Source of the DNA: Zhongshania aquatica
Lineage (GTDB): Bacteria; Pseudomonadota; Gammaproteobacteria; Pseudomonadales; Spongiibacteraceae
Length of the DNA: 64,000 bases
Assembly: GCF_027257955.1 (NCBI RefSeq)
Contig: NZ_JANZNQ010000005.1
Coordinates: 218,168 to 282,167, forward strand
Direction: 5' to 3'
In this document: positions 8,354 to 16,905 of the stretch, one piece after another
Layout of the letters: each line of letters opens with the position of its first letter
How positions within the stretch are numbered: position 1 is the stretch's first letter
The notes under the pieces: model-generated
Database searches by the model: none
The model's input: only the letters and a program-made list of their open reading frames with translations
What the model was told of the DNA's origin: nothing
Position numbers and translations under genes: made by a program

Positions 8354-9264
8354 CAGTATTCAACCTCAAAAATGGTCATAGCTGGCAGTAGATAATGATC
8401 CAATAGCATGATCATGAACAATGCCATTAGGTAGATTATGGAATACTTAAACGTTGCCATCGGCGCCTTGGGATCTTTGCCTCGCATCAAAACGATCGCC
8501 CAATAGAGAAATCCAGAACCAAGACACACAGCGCCCAGCAGATACAGTGAACCGCTCATTCCGGTCGCAAAGGGTAACAAGGTCACCACAAACAACAGCA
8601 CCGTATATAGCAGCGTGTGTAATTTGGTATAGCCGATACCGTGGGTTACGGGCAACATGGGGATTTCAACTTTTGCGTAATCATCTCTACGATGTATCGC
8701 CAAAGCCCAAAAATGTGGCGGCGTCCAAATAAAGATTATCAACACTAGGAGCAGCGCATGACCATCTACTTGATTAGTAACTGCGGTCCAACCCAAGAGC
8801 GGCGGCGCCGCACCAGCAATACCACCAATAACAATATTTTGTGGTGTGGCGCGCTTTAAATATAAGGTATAAACCACGGCATAACCAAGCAATGACGCAA
8901 AGGTCAACCATGCAGTTAAGGCATTAACCTTAATCAATAGCACTGCCATACCCACGCCGCCGATAACCGCGGCAAAAATTGCGGCATCACGGGTACGAAC
9001 TCGCCCCTGAGCGATAGGACGGTTATGAGTACGCGCCATCACTAAGTCGATTCGACTATCAACCAAATGATTTACTGCCGCAGCTGCGCCAGCACAAAGC
9101 GCTATACCCAAATTACCGTAAATTAACGCGTCCCAAGGCACCATGCCCGGCACCGACATGAACATGCCAATCACCGAGGTGAGTAACATCAACAGTACAA
9201 CGTTAGGCTTACACAGCTCGTAGTAATCGCGCCAGTTTGCTGACTCGGCCTGTGGCTTTGTCAT
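8353..9264 (-). CDS. ctaB: Protoheme IX farnesyltransferase (heme O synthase)
   Basis: UbiA-family membrane prenyltransferase that converts heme B to heme O, the first step to heme A. The prenyl-diphosphate motif NHLVDSRID near residue 65 and the second conserved loop YLKRATPQN are present, with about nine membrane segments in 303 residues. It overlaps ctaA by four bases and sco by one. With ctaA beside it, the pathway is expected to continue to heme A for the aa3 oxidase. Confidence 0.95.
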   Translation of the reverse strand: MTKPQAESANWRDYYELCKPNVVLLMLLTSVIGMFMSVPGMVPWDALIYGNLGIALCAGAAAAVNHLVDSRIDLVMARTHNRPIAQGRVRTRDAAIFAAVIGGVGMAVLLIKVNALTAWLTFASLLGYAVVYTLYLKRATPQNIVIGGIAGAAPPLLGWTAVTNQVDGHALLLVLIIFIWTPPHFWALAIHRRDDYAKVEIPMLPVTHGIGYTKLHTLLYTVLLFVVTLLPFATGMSGSLYLLGAVCLGSGFLYWAIVLMRGKDPKAPMATFKYSIIYLMALFMIMLLDHYLLPAMTIFEVEY

Positions 9265-10310
9265 ACTTTAATTCCCCCGCGGTTCACTGCCGCTGTAAAC
9301 ACTAAATAGTTTGTTGTTACTTGTGTGAGTAGCAGTAGGGCGCCGACCAGGTTATGGGCGACAGCGACGTCAATTGGAAACTGGAAAACGACATTACTAA
9401 TACCCAGGGTGATTTGCGCAACAAGCACCGCCGCTATTACATACGCTAATTTTTTAGCCGCCGGCAAACCAAGCCGATAAAGTTTGGCACATAAAAAGAT
9501 CAGATAGGCGGCTGTGACAATGGCACCAACGCGATGACTAAAATGAATTGCGACCCGCGCCGCGTTATCCATCGTCCCGCCCAAATAATTTGGCCCGATG
9601 TGCTGGCCAATATTAAAACCGTCCGCAAAATTCATCGGCGGCAACCATGCGCCCTGACACTTTGGGAAATCAGGGCAGGCAATGTCTGCATAGTTTGATG
9701 TGGTCCAGCCACCTAAGGCTATTTGCATTATAACGATCAACAGGCCAATCACCGCTAATGGCTTAATCGCATTTAATTTTTCTTCGGCAATAGCTGGAAT
9801 TTGCCAAGGCCTATTATTCAGTCGTAGAGTAAGTAACCACAACAAACTCAGTGTAGTAAAACCACCTAAGAGGTGAGAGGTAACCACTTGTGGCCAGAGT
9901 TTCAGGGTTACAGTCCACATGCCGAACATACCTTGCAAAATAATAAATGCAAAGATGAAGATTGGCAGTTTAACCGGCTGATCAGGTTCCCGGCTACGCA
10001 GGGATAAAATCAAAATTCCGATGGTGAATAGACCTAGGCTAGAAGCCAGATAACGGTGAATCATCTCCGGCCATGTCTTGTCGTGTTCAACGGGCGCGTC
10101 GGGAAAAGCTTCATTAGCACGGGCAACATCATGATCATCACTAGGCCACAACACGTGGCCATAGCAGCCCGGCCAATCCGGGCAACCCAACCCCGCATCT
10201 GCCAAACGTGTAAACACCCCCATCCCTAAAACAATAACAGCAACTAAACACGCAATAAATGTTAAACGAAAACCTGCCTTGCGCTGCTCTGGCGTATTAA
10301 ATAAAGACAT
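9261..10310 (-). CDS. ctaA: Heme A synthase (CtaA/COX15)
   Basis: Membrane enzyme oxidising the C8 methyl of heme O to the formyl of heme A. It has eight hydrophobic segments in two similar halves and conserved histidines in [25 protein letters not shown] and VAHNLVGA. A cysteine pair, CPDWPGC, lies in the first extracytoplasmic loop, with a second, CPDFPKC, in the second half. Length of 349 residues is usual. It shares a four-base overlap with ctaB. Confidence 0.95.
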   Translation of the reverse strand: MSLFNTPEQRKAGFRLTFIACLVAVIVLGMGVFTRLADAGLGCPDWPGCYGHVLWPSDDHDVARANEAFPDAPVEHDKTWPEMIHRYLASSLGLFTIGILILSLRSREPDQPVKLPIFIFAFIILQGMFGMWTVTLKLWPQVVTSHLLGGFTTLSLLWLLTLRLNNRPWQIPAIAEEKLNAIKPLAVIGLLIVIMQIALGGWTTSNYADIACPDFPKCQGAWLPPMNFADGFNIGQHIGPNYLGGTMDNAARVAIHFSHRVGAIVTAAYLIFLCAKLYRLGLPAAKKLAYVIAAVLVAQITLGISNVVFQFPIDVAVAHNLVGALLLLTQVTTNYLVFTAAVNRGGIKV

Positions 10311-10348
10311 TGACCAATACCATATTCGCTAAATATTTACTGCGCCGA

Positions 10349-10972
10349 TTATTTAATCAAGCGCCCCATATCTTTCAGGACGTCCTTGCCTAATGTTGTC
10401 AGCGTATGCTGCTCTGTATCACCTGCGCGGTAATACATCATCACCCAACCCATAGGGTCTACTACATAAAAAGCGTGAGGATCAAATGGGTCAATCTCTA
10501 AAGACTTCAAGCCTGTTAAAAATTCGCTACCACTTGCATACAGCACAGTCATATCATCGTGTTCTGCTTCTACAAAATCGCGCAGCGTTGGCGACAATGG
10601 GCCGTCTATCGCTAAATAAATTCGCTCAACACGATCCATTTTTTTACCGAGAGCAGTGTGGGTTTGGCGTGTTAAATAGAGCATACGTTCGCAGGCATCT
10701 ACACATTCACGTCCGCCAACAACCATAAAAACCCACTTAGACTCAGCGCGGTCAAAAAGAAATTCACCGCCATCCATACGCATAGGGTGCAAATCACCAA
10801 GCTGCATGGGCGGAATGATTAAGGTGCCTCTATTTACCGTTCTAAAATTAATAATATTTTCTTTGGCCAAATAATAAACGGCGCTAGACAATAAAATGAC
10901 GACGATTGGAATACCTAGTATTAAACTAAGTAGCCGCTTTCCGCGTTTAGGATCTACAGATGTTGTTGTCAT
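10349..10972 (-). CDS. Membrane-anchored thioredoxin-like protein of the oxidase assembly operon
   Basis: No named family recognised, but a protein of this kind sits at the same place in Pseudomonas cox clusters (PA0111 position). It has 207 residues: a membrane helix at about 15-36, then a domain with GGRECVDACERMLY. Its CxxxC pair (Cys90/Cys94) has the same spacing as in Sco proteins, followed by a thioredoxin-fold pattern and DPHAFYVVDPMGWVMMYY near the end. A role in copper or thiol handling during oxidase assembly is inferred from motif and context. It overlaps SURF1 by four bases. Confidence 0.8.
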   Translation of the reverse strand: MTTTSVDPKRGKRLLSLILGIPIVVILLSSAVYYLAKENIINFRTVNRGTLIIPPMQLGDLHPMRMDGGEFLFDRAESKWVFMVVGGRECVDACERMLYLTRQTHTALGKKMDRVERIYLAIDGPLSPTLRDFVEAEHDDMTVLYASGSEFLTGLKSLEIDPFDPHAFYVVDPMGWVMMYYRAGDTEQHTLTTLGKDVLKDMGRLIK

Positions 10973-11715
10973 AGCTCTTTGTTCTCTTTATCTTTGCGAT
11001 GCCTGAGCCACACCGCAAGATTAGTATTAAGAAATATAAAAATAATCCCCAGGGCTAGGGCCATAGCAAACCATTGAACAGCGTAAGCTGTGTGTTTAGC
11101 AGGAGAGACATTCACAACCAAGCGCTCCGTTTGCAAGGCCCCCTGACTGTCGCTCCCCAAACGAAGACTTACGGGTAACATATTGGCAAATTCGGCGCTT
11201 ACAGAATCTATATCCAGCCACTGCTGACGACGCGGCCAATCGCCTAAAGCTTCCTCACCCAAACTAAAATTCTTTTCTTCGCTGCGATAAAGCTCACCAC
11301 TAAGACGGACTGTACCTTGCGGTATAGATACGACAGGCAGCGTGCGGCGGGAAGAGTCTCCCTCGATCCAGCCGCGATTTACCAACAGCTTTCCACCGGT
11401 GCTTAGTATAAACACCGACATTATCTCATATCCAAATCGCCCATGAAAAATTCGATTGTCTAGCAACCAATAGTGCGTCTTATCAAATTGGCCAACGGCA
11501 TAAACAGGAAGGTAATTTGGATAGCTATCTAAGCTAGAAATATCAACTTCAGGTAGTAAACGGCGCGCTTCAAAATCGGCTAGCAATGCCTGCTTTTCAT
11601 CAGCACGACGCAACTGCCAAAACCCAAGACTCACCAACACCGGTAAAATTAGCGCAATTGCCAACGCGGACTTCCAATCGAGCCGCCATTGAAGTCTTGT
11701 CCGCTTACCCACCAT
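10969..11715 (-). CDS. SURF1 family cytochrome oxidase assembly protein
   Basis: Inner-membrane protein that helps insert or hold heme a in subunit I. It has the family topology: an N-terminal helix (about 14-32) followed by GFWQLRRADEKQALL, a periplasmic domain with LLVNRGWIEGD, and a C-terminal helix (YAVQWFAMALALGIIFIFL). 248 residues. AGGA lies 8 bases before the ATG. It is the first gene of the leftward assembly operon, separated from ctaE by a terminator and a rightward gene. Confidence 0.93.
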   Translation of the reverse strand: MVGKRTRLQWRLDWKSALAIALILPVLVSLGFWQLRRADEKQALLADFEARRLLPEVDISSLDSYPNYLPVYAVGQFDKTHYWLLDNRIFHGRFGYEIMSVFILSTGGKLLVNRGWIEGDSSRRTLPVVSIPQGTVRLSGELYRSEEKNFSLGEEALGDWPRRQQWLDIDSVSAEFANMLPVSLRLGSDSQGALQTERLVVNVSPAKHTAYAVQWFAMALALGIIFIFLNTNLAVWLRHRKDKENKEL

Positions 11716-11768
11716 TTATGAAATCCTATTGTGTATACTGCGGCAAACAATTTATGAGGTTTACCGGT

Positions 11769-12023
11769 ATGTGGTTAAAGATTGTCATAGTCGTGCTATT
11801 TATCGCACTCGTTATCAGCCTATTTAGTGGGCTATTCTTCTTGATGCAAGACCGTGGCACCACAATGCGTACATGGCAATCACTAAAAGTGCGCTTGATT
11901 CTAGCGACGCTACTGATGAGCTTCCTGTTTTATGGGGTATTCACCGGGAAACTGGGCTCCAAAGCCCCATGGGACCAACGCTATTTAGAATCAGGTGATG
12001 CCGTCTTAAAAACCACACCATAG
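11769..12023 (+). CDS. Twin-transmembrane protein, DUF2909 family
   Basis: Small membrane protein (84 residues) with two helices, MWLKIVIVVLFIALVISLF at the N-terminus and one at about 42-60, joined by a short loop with RTWQSLKVR. This matches the DUF2909 proteins found in cytochrome oxidase clusters of gammaproteobacteria; function unknown. The ATG at 11769 has GAGG 9 bases upstream, although the frame stays open further back. It runs rightwards between the two leftward oxidase operons. Confidence 0.8.
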   Translation: MWLKIVIVVLFIALVISLFSGLFFLMQDRGTTMRTWQSLKVRLILATLLMSFLFYGVFTGKLGSKAPWDQRYLESGDAVLKTTP

Positions 12024-12031
12024 TCTTCAAT

Positions 12032-12084
12032 AAAAAATTGGCCGGTATCATCTATCTACCTAAGTAAACAGATGTACCGGCCAA
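12032..12084 (-). terminator. Terminator of the ctaC-D-G-E operon
   Basis: TTGGCCGGTA (12038-12047) pairs perfectly with TACCGGCCAA (12075-12084), with a further CATCT/AGATG pairing inside. Read leftwards the stem is followed by six Ts (plus-strand As 12032-12037). It therefore ends the oxidase structural operon. Confidence 0.8.
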
Positions 12085-12111
12085 ACTTACTGAGCGACTA
12101 GCGTTGTACGC

Positions 12112-13092
12112 TTACAGAATGTAAACGAACAAGAACAAGAATACCCAGACCACGTCAACAAAGTGCCAGTACCAAGATGAAGCTTCAAAACCAAATTGGT
12201 CTTCTGCTGAGAAGTGACCTTTGGTTTTTGAACGCAGCCACTGCACCAACAACATGAAGGTACCCATCGCCACGTGGAAGCCGTGGAAACCGGTCAACAT
12301 AAAGAAGGTTGTACCGTAAACACCGCTGTTCAGACGAATGCCATATTCAAAAAGTGCTTCGTGGTATTCCATGTACTGCAAATACAAGAAAATACAACCC
12401 AAGGCCACTGTCACAAATAACCACAAGTTAAACTTCTTGCGGTCATTCTGCTTAATACCCATGTGGGCAATGTGACAAGTAAAACTAGATGCCAGCAGGA
12501 TGATAGTGTTGTAAAGCGGCAACCAGTGAGCAATATGCGCAAAACCTGGGAATGACAAACTGTGGTTTGCGCCCACGAATTCACCATTATTTGCCAAGTG
12601 GCCCGCAGCAGCCTGTGCTTGAACACCGCCGATCGCATCTTGAGGTGTCTCCAGTAGTGGCCAAGAATATTCGAACCCTGGCCACAACAACGCATTCATC
12701 GCGCCGTCGCCTTCACCAGCTAACCATGGCGCCGACAAATTACGGATGTAGAAAAGGGCACCAAAGAAAGCTCCGAAGAACATCACTTCTGAGAAGATAA
12801 ACCATTGCATGCCAATCACATAGGATTGCTTAAGCTGCGCACTATTCATGCCTGCACGATTTTCACGAATCGTCGTGCTGAACCATACAAACAAGGTTGC
12901 TGCCAACCAAGCTAAACCAGCAAATAAAATAAAGCTGGAGTTAGTCTCTTCGCCTGCGCGGTAACTGCTGTCATTAATGACACTGGCAGCACCATAAACG
13001 ATGGTAGTCATACCAATCGATGCGCTAACAGCAAGCTTACTACTGTCGGGCACGTAATAAATTTCGTGCCCTGTATTGCTTTGACCCGCCAT
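12112..13092 (-). CDS. ctaE: Cytochrome c oxidase subunit III
   Basis: Core membrane subunit of the aa3-type oxidase, 326 residues, with about seven helices. Family signs include EVMFFGAFFGALFY, the glutamate of HEALFEYG, GFHGFHVAMGTF and a C-terminal WYWHFVDVVWVFLF. An extra loop of about 50 residues (near NALLWPGFEYSWPLLE) is common in gammaproteobacterial subunits. I start at 13092 (MAGQSNTG), which has GGAG upstream; the longer frame would run into ctaG. Last gene of the operon. Confidence 0.95.
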   Translation of the reverse strand: MAGQSNTGHEIYYVPDSSKLAVSASIGMTTIVYGAASVINDSSYRAGEETNSSFILFAGLAWLAATLFVWFSTTIRENRAGMNSAQLKQSYVIGMQWFIFSEVMFFGAFFGALFYIRNLSAPWLAGEGDGAMNALLWPGFEYSWPLLETPQDAIGGVQAQAAAGHLANNGEFVGANHSLSFPGFAHIAHWLPLYNTIILLASSFTCHIAHMGIKQNDRKKFNLWLFVTVALGCIFLYLQYMEYHEALFEYGIRLNSGVYGTTFFMLTGFHGFHVAMGTFMLLVQWLRSKTKGHFSAEDQFGFEASSWYWHFVDVVWVFLFLFVYIL

Positions 13093-13132
13093 TGTTAAAT
13101 CTCCATTTTCTCGGGAGAGAAAAATCTCTTTT

Positions 13133-13705
13133 CTAGTTCGATGACGCCGCAACAGAATCCTGTTTTGCCGCCATCTCGGTTACGTCAAAAATCGTGTACG
13201 ACAAGGTAATAACGTGGATATCTTCGGGTAAGTCGCGATCGATAATAAATTGTAGTGCCAAATCTGCGTCTTTGCCGCCAGCTAAGGGCTGCTGATTAAA
13301 ACAAAAACACTCTGTCTTGTGAAAGTACTCAGCCGCGCGGGACGGAACAATACTGGGAATAGCCTGTGACACCATAAACCTATCTTGCGTGTTCTTCGCA
13401 TAATAGGTGACATTATTCGATTCACCGGGATGAACCTCAATCTGACTGGTGTTTGGCGAAAACTCCCAAGGCATCATTTCATTGTTTTGCGCAACAAATT
13501 GCACTTTTACAATACGATTTTTATCAACCTGACTTTCTACCACGGTGTACTGCTGACCACCGGGCTTACCGTTAATGCCCAACGCTTCACACAAAGCATT
13601 GTAAAGCGGGGGCATTACCCACATAGCGAATGCAAACATGATAAACACCAAGCCCAGCAGTTTAACGCTAAGCTTCTTGATATTTCTGTCTGTCTGGTTC
13701 GCCAT
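13133..13705 (-). CDS. ctaG: Cytochrome c oxidase assembly protein CtaG (Cox11)
   Basis: Membrane-anchored copper chaperone that loads the CuB site of subunit I. It has one N-terminal helix (about 14-33) and a periplasmic beta domain with the copper-binding CFCF motif in TECFCFNQQPLAGG. 190 residues, usual length. It lies between ctaD (16-base gap) and ctaE, the standard position in cox operons. Confidence 0.95.
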   Translation of the reverse strand: MANQTDRNIKKLSVKLLGLVFIMFAFAMWVMPPLYNALCEALGINGKPGGQQYTVVESQVDKNRIVKVQFVAQNNEMMPWEFSPNTSQIEVHPGESNNVTYYAKNTQDRFMVSQAIPSIVPSRAAEYFHKTECFCFNQQPLAGGKDADLALQFIIDRDLPEDIHVITLSYTIFDVTEMAAKQDSVAASSN

Positions 13706-13721
13706 AAACTTACCTAAGCCC

Positions 13722-15281
13722 TTATTTCAATTCCGGCGGAGTCGTAAAGGTGTGGTATGGCGCAGGCGTAGGCACTGTCCATTCCAGAGTCGTTCCACCT
13801 TCCCATACTTTCGGATCGCTGACCGGCTTGCCGTGGGTAATTGTTCTAACGATATTGAACAAGAACAACAACTGGCTAGAACCGTAAATAAACGCACCGA
13901 TGGATGACATCATATTAAAGTCGGCAAACATCAGGTTGTAGTCAGGAATACGACGCGGCATACCTGCCAGACCCACAAAATGCTGAGGGAAGAAGGTCAG
14001 GTTGAAGCCAATGAACGAGATCCAGAAATGGGTTTTACCCATAGTCTCGTTATACATTTTGCCGGTCCACTTCGGTATCCAATAGTACACAGCAGAAGAC
14101 AGCGCGAAGATCGCACCAGCAACCATGGTGTAATGGAAGTGAGCAACAACAAAGTAGCTATCGTGGTACTGGAAGTCAGCAGGCGCAATCGCCAGCATCA
14201 GACCAGAGAAACCACCAACGGTGAACAAAAAGACCTTGGCAATCGCGAATAGCATTGGCGTTTCAAGAGTAATAGAGCCCTTGAACATCGTGGTGATCCA
14301 GTTGAACACCTTCGCAGCAGTTGGCACCGCAATCAGCATCGTGGCGTACATAAAGAACAGTTCGCCAGCAATCGGCATACCCACCGTATACATATGGTGA
14401 GCCCATACGATGAACGACAAGAAGGCGATTGACGATGTTGCGTAAACCATAGAGTCGTAACCGAACAAAGGCTTGCGTGAGAAGGTTGGGATAACCTCTG
14501 ACACGACACCAAATGCTGGCAGGATGATGATGTAAACTTCTGGGTGACCAAAGAACCAGAACACGTGCTGGAACAATACTGGGTCACCACCACCGGCCGC
14601 ACTAAAGAAGCTGGTGCCGAAGTGAATGTCCATCAACATCATGGTTACTGCACCAGCCAATACTGGCATTACAGCAACTAACAAGAATGCAGTAATCAAC
14701 CAAGTCCATACAAACATCGGCATTTTCATGTAGGTCATGCCAGGCGCGCGCATATTTACTACTGTTGCAATGATGTTGATAGAACCCATGATCGACGATA
14801 TACCCATGGCGTGAACCGCGAATATAAAGAAGGTCACGCTTGGTGGCGCATAGGTTGTAGACAATGGTGCGTAGAATGTCCAACCGAAGTTTGGACCACC
14901 GCCGTCCATAAACAGGGTAGATGCCAGCAATAGGAACGTTGGTGGCAAAATCCAGAACGACCAGTTGTTCATCCGCGGCAAGGCCATATCTGGCGCGCCG
15001 ATCATCAGCGGAATCATCCAGTTAGCCAAACCAACGAAGGCAGGCATGATGGCACCAAAAACCATAACGAGACCATGCATGGTCGTCATTTGGTTAAAAA
15101 ATTCAGGCTGAACTATTTGTAAGCCTGGCTGGAACAGCTCGGCGCGAATAATCATGGCGAAGGAGCCGCCAAGCAAGAACATCGCAAAGCTGAACCACAA
15201 GTACATCGTACCGATGTCTTTGTGGTTGGTGGTAAATAACCACCGAGTTAAACCTTTAGCAGGTCCGTGATGAGCACCCAT
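13722..15281 (-). CDS. ctaD: Cytochrome c oxidase subunit I
   Basis: Catalytic subunit of the proton-pumping aa3 oxidase: it holds heme a and the heme a3-CuB centre that reduces oxygen to water. 519 residues with twelve helices. Visible motifs are TMHGLVMVFG (heme a histidine), WFFGHPEVYIIILP (CuB histidine and crosslinked tyrosine), WAHHMYTVGM (CuB histidine pair) and YFVVAHFHYTMV (heme ligands). GGGGGATT precedes the start. It lies 12 bases after ctaC. Confidence 0.97.
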   Translation of the reverse strand: MGAHHGPAKGLTRWLFTTNHKDIGTMYLWFSFAMFLLGGSFAMIIRAELFQPGLQIVQPEFFNQMTTMHGLVMVFGAIMPAFVGLANWMIPLMIGAPDMALPRMNNWSFWILPPTFLLLASTLFMDGGGPNFGWTFYAPLSTTYAPPSVTFFIFAVHAMGISSIMGSINIIATVVNMRAPGMTYMKMPMFVWTWLITAFLLVAVMPVLAGAVTMMLMDIHFGTSFFSAAGGGDPVLFQHVFWFFGHPEVYIIILPAFGVVSEVIPTFSRKPLFGYDSMVYATSSIAFLSFIVWAHHMYTVGMPIAGELFFMYATMLIAVPTAAKVFNWITTMFKGSITLETPMLFAIAKVFLFTVGGFSGLMLAIAPADFQYHDSYFVVAHFHYTMVAGAIFALSSAVYYWIPKWTGKMYNETMGKTHFWISFIGFNLTFFPQHFVGLAGMPRRIPDYNLMFADFNMMSSIGAFIYGSSQLLFLFNIVRTITHGKPVSDPKVWEGGTTLEWTVPTPAPYHTFTTPPELK

Positions 15282-15293
15282 GGTGTAATCCCC

Positions 15294-16451
15294 CTACTGA
15301 CCTTTCTTGAATTTGTAAATGTCAACTGGCTGCAACATGTCACCCATGTTGTTACCAAAGGCGTTGCGCTGATATGTAATTACAGCAGCAAGATCCACCT
15401 CATTTAGCTGACTACCAAATGCCGGCATCGCTGTGCCAGGCACACCGTGAACTACGCGATCCATATGATCTTTCATGGCACCCGTCGCAATTGGGCTGCC
15501 AGCAATCGCTTTACCAACGCCGCCTTCGCCGTTTGCTCCGTGACACGCTGCACAGCTGCTGGTGTAAACGGACTTACCGCGCTCAACCAGCTCTTCCAAA
15601 GAAAAGTCTTTCGCCATCAATTCTTTAATTTCAGCAGCGGCGGCTTGTTTCTCGCCTAACCACGCCTCGTATTCAGGCTCTTCAACGACGTTAACCACTA
15701 TCGGCATGAAGCCGTGGTTGCGACCGCAAAGTTCGGCACACTGACCGCGGAAAACGCCGGTTTCAGTCGCTTTAGTCCACGCTTCGTTGATAAAACCAGG
15801 AATTGCATCGCGTTTTACCGCAAGTGCAGGTACCCACCAAGCGTGTAATACGTCGTTAGCCGTTACCAAGAAACGTACTTTCTTGTTAACTGGAATAACC
15901 ACAGGCTCATCAACTTCTAACAGATAGTTAGAACCTTTGTCTTCGGTATTCGCAATTTCTGCGCCATCGGTCAACAAATTAGAAAAGAAGCTTATATTGT
16001 CGCCATTCGGGTTGATGTATTCGTATTTCCACTTCCACTGGTAGCCGGTGATCAAAATATCAAGATCAGCATCATCGGTGTCGTAGATTTGAATAAGTGT
16101 TTTGGTGGCTGGAACAGCCATAAACAACAAAATCAGAAATGGAACTATGGTCCAAGCAATTTCCACGCGGGTATTTTCGTGAAAAGTTGCCGGTTCCTGA
16201 TGACGTTCTTTACGGTAAGCAAATACCGAATAAAACATCACGCCAAAAACCACTATGCCTGTTACGACACAAATGTAGAAAACCCACATATGCAAATCGT
16301 AAATTTTATGACCAACCTCGGTAATACCAGGGGTCATATTGGTTTGCCAACGTGCGCCTGTTTCGGCCCATGCGCCGGCACTAAACAGGCTTAGCAGCAT
16401 TAGCACAGGACTAAGCGCCAGCTTAAGCAGCCGTTTCGCTTGTAAATACAT
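15294..16451 (-). CDS. ctaC: Cytochrome c oxidase subunit II with fused cytochrome c domain (caa3 type)
   Basis: Electron-entry subunit carrying CuA. It has a signal sequence, two membrane helices, then the CuA domain with its histidine in LHAWWVPA and ligands in GQCAELCGRNHGFM. A C-terminal cytochrome c domain adds a heme site (CAACH) and the downstream methionine region GTAMPAFG. I favour the ATG at 16451 (MYLQAKRLLKL), which has GGAG 9 bases upstream; METREM at 16466 and a longer frame to 16538 are alternatives. First gene of the leftward operon, behind a 450-base control region. Confidence 0.95.
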   Translation of the reverse strand: MYLQAKRLLKLALSPVLMLLSLFSAGAWAETGARWQTNMTPGITEVGHKIYDLHMWVFYICVVTGIVVFGVMFYSVFAYRKERHQEPATFHENTRVEIAWTIVPFLILLFMAVPATKTLIQIYDTDDADLDILITGYQWKWKYEYINPNGDNISFFSNLLTDGAEIANTEDKGSNYLLEVDEPVVIPVNKKVRFLVTANDVLHAWWVPALAVKRDAIPGFINEAWTKATETGVFRGQCAELCGRNHGFMPIVVNVVEEPEYEAWLGEKQAAAAEIKELMAKDFSLEELVERGKSVYTSSCAACHGANGEGGVGKAIAGSPIATGAMKDHMDRVVHGVPGTAMPAFGSQLNEVDLAAVITYQRNAFGNNMGDMLQPVDIYKFKKGQ

Positions 16452-16585
16452 CTCCCGTGTCTCCATGTACAGTGAATAAAGACCCCTAAGCTCGCAAGGA
16501 CAAACGACGCACAAGTTTTTCATCTGCTGGGGGAACACAATCGTTAAATTGAACTCTTAGACAGACACAAACAAACCACAACGCG

Positions 16586-16604
16586 AATTTCATCGAAATT
16601 CGTA
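16586..16604. repeat. Perfect inverted repeat upstream of ctaC
   Basis: CGAATTTC and GAAATTCG are separated by ATC. The site is about 135 bases before the ctaC start and could be an operator or a leader hairpin. Confidence 0.5.
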
Positions 16605-16713
16605 TAGAGATTTACTCGTAATTTGCACATCGCAAACCCATTGACACTACTTTGGGTGCGACAAAACGCCGCAATTATAAACCCGTTAAATACACCAGCG
16701 CTACTCTGCAACC

Positions 16714-16747
16714 GCGGAATACACTACTAGTTTCAGCGGAATACACT
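16714..16747. repeat. Tandem 12-base direct repeat, probable regulator-binding sites
   Basis: GCGGAATACACT occurs exactly at 16714-16725 and 16736-16747. The 22-base period is two turns of the helix, as expected for side-by-side binding of a dimeric or response-regulator-type protein. The regulator is unknown. Confidence 0.6.
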
Positions 16748-16774
16748 GTCTTTTGCCACATCACTACCAATTAC

Positions 16775-16819
16775 AGGGTTAAATCTAAGAAAAAACCACA
16801 ATATATAGGGTAAAATCTA
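16775..16819. repeat. Pair of near-identical 13-mers
   Basis: AGGGTTAAATCTA (16775-16787) and AGGGTAAAATCTA (16807-16819) differ at one position and are 32 bases apart, about three helical turns. Confidence 0.45.
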
Positions 16820-16905
16820 TTTTCATAGATCGACACATCATTTTCTATTTGCCCCATTTCCGTGCATGCAACTCTTAAAAACATGACTGATTTATATCAT
16901 CAACG

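Larger units (their letters stand above)
16452..16905. other. Long AT-rich control region between ctaC and the MATE gene
   Basis: This 454-base divergent gap has no protein-like frame and no RNA gene I recognise. It holds a perfect inverted repeat (16586-16604), a minus-strand TATAAT at 16674-16679 without a clear -35, two perfect 12-base direct repeats (16714-16747), a pair of near-identical 13-mers (16775-16819) and a short hairpin ATCTAT/ATAGAT (16815-16830). The repeats point to regulator binding for the cox operon, the exporter gene, or both. Confidence 0.6.

Noticed and set aside
13638..13907. Rightward frame antisense to the ctaG/ctaD junction
   Set aside because: Shadow frame over two certain genes, without a ribosome-binding site or protein-like pattern.
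16888..16899. TGAT-TTAT-ATCA, resembling an FNR/Anr box before the MATE gene
   Set aside because: Only the inner eight of ten consensus bases match, and it lies 7 bases from the start codon; too weak to call.
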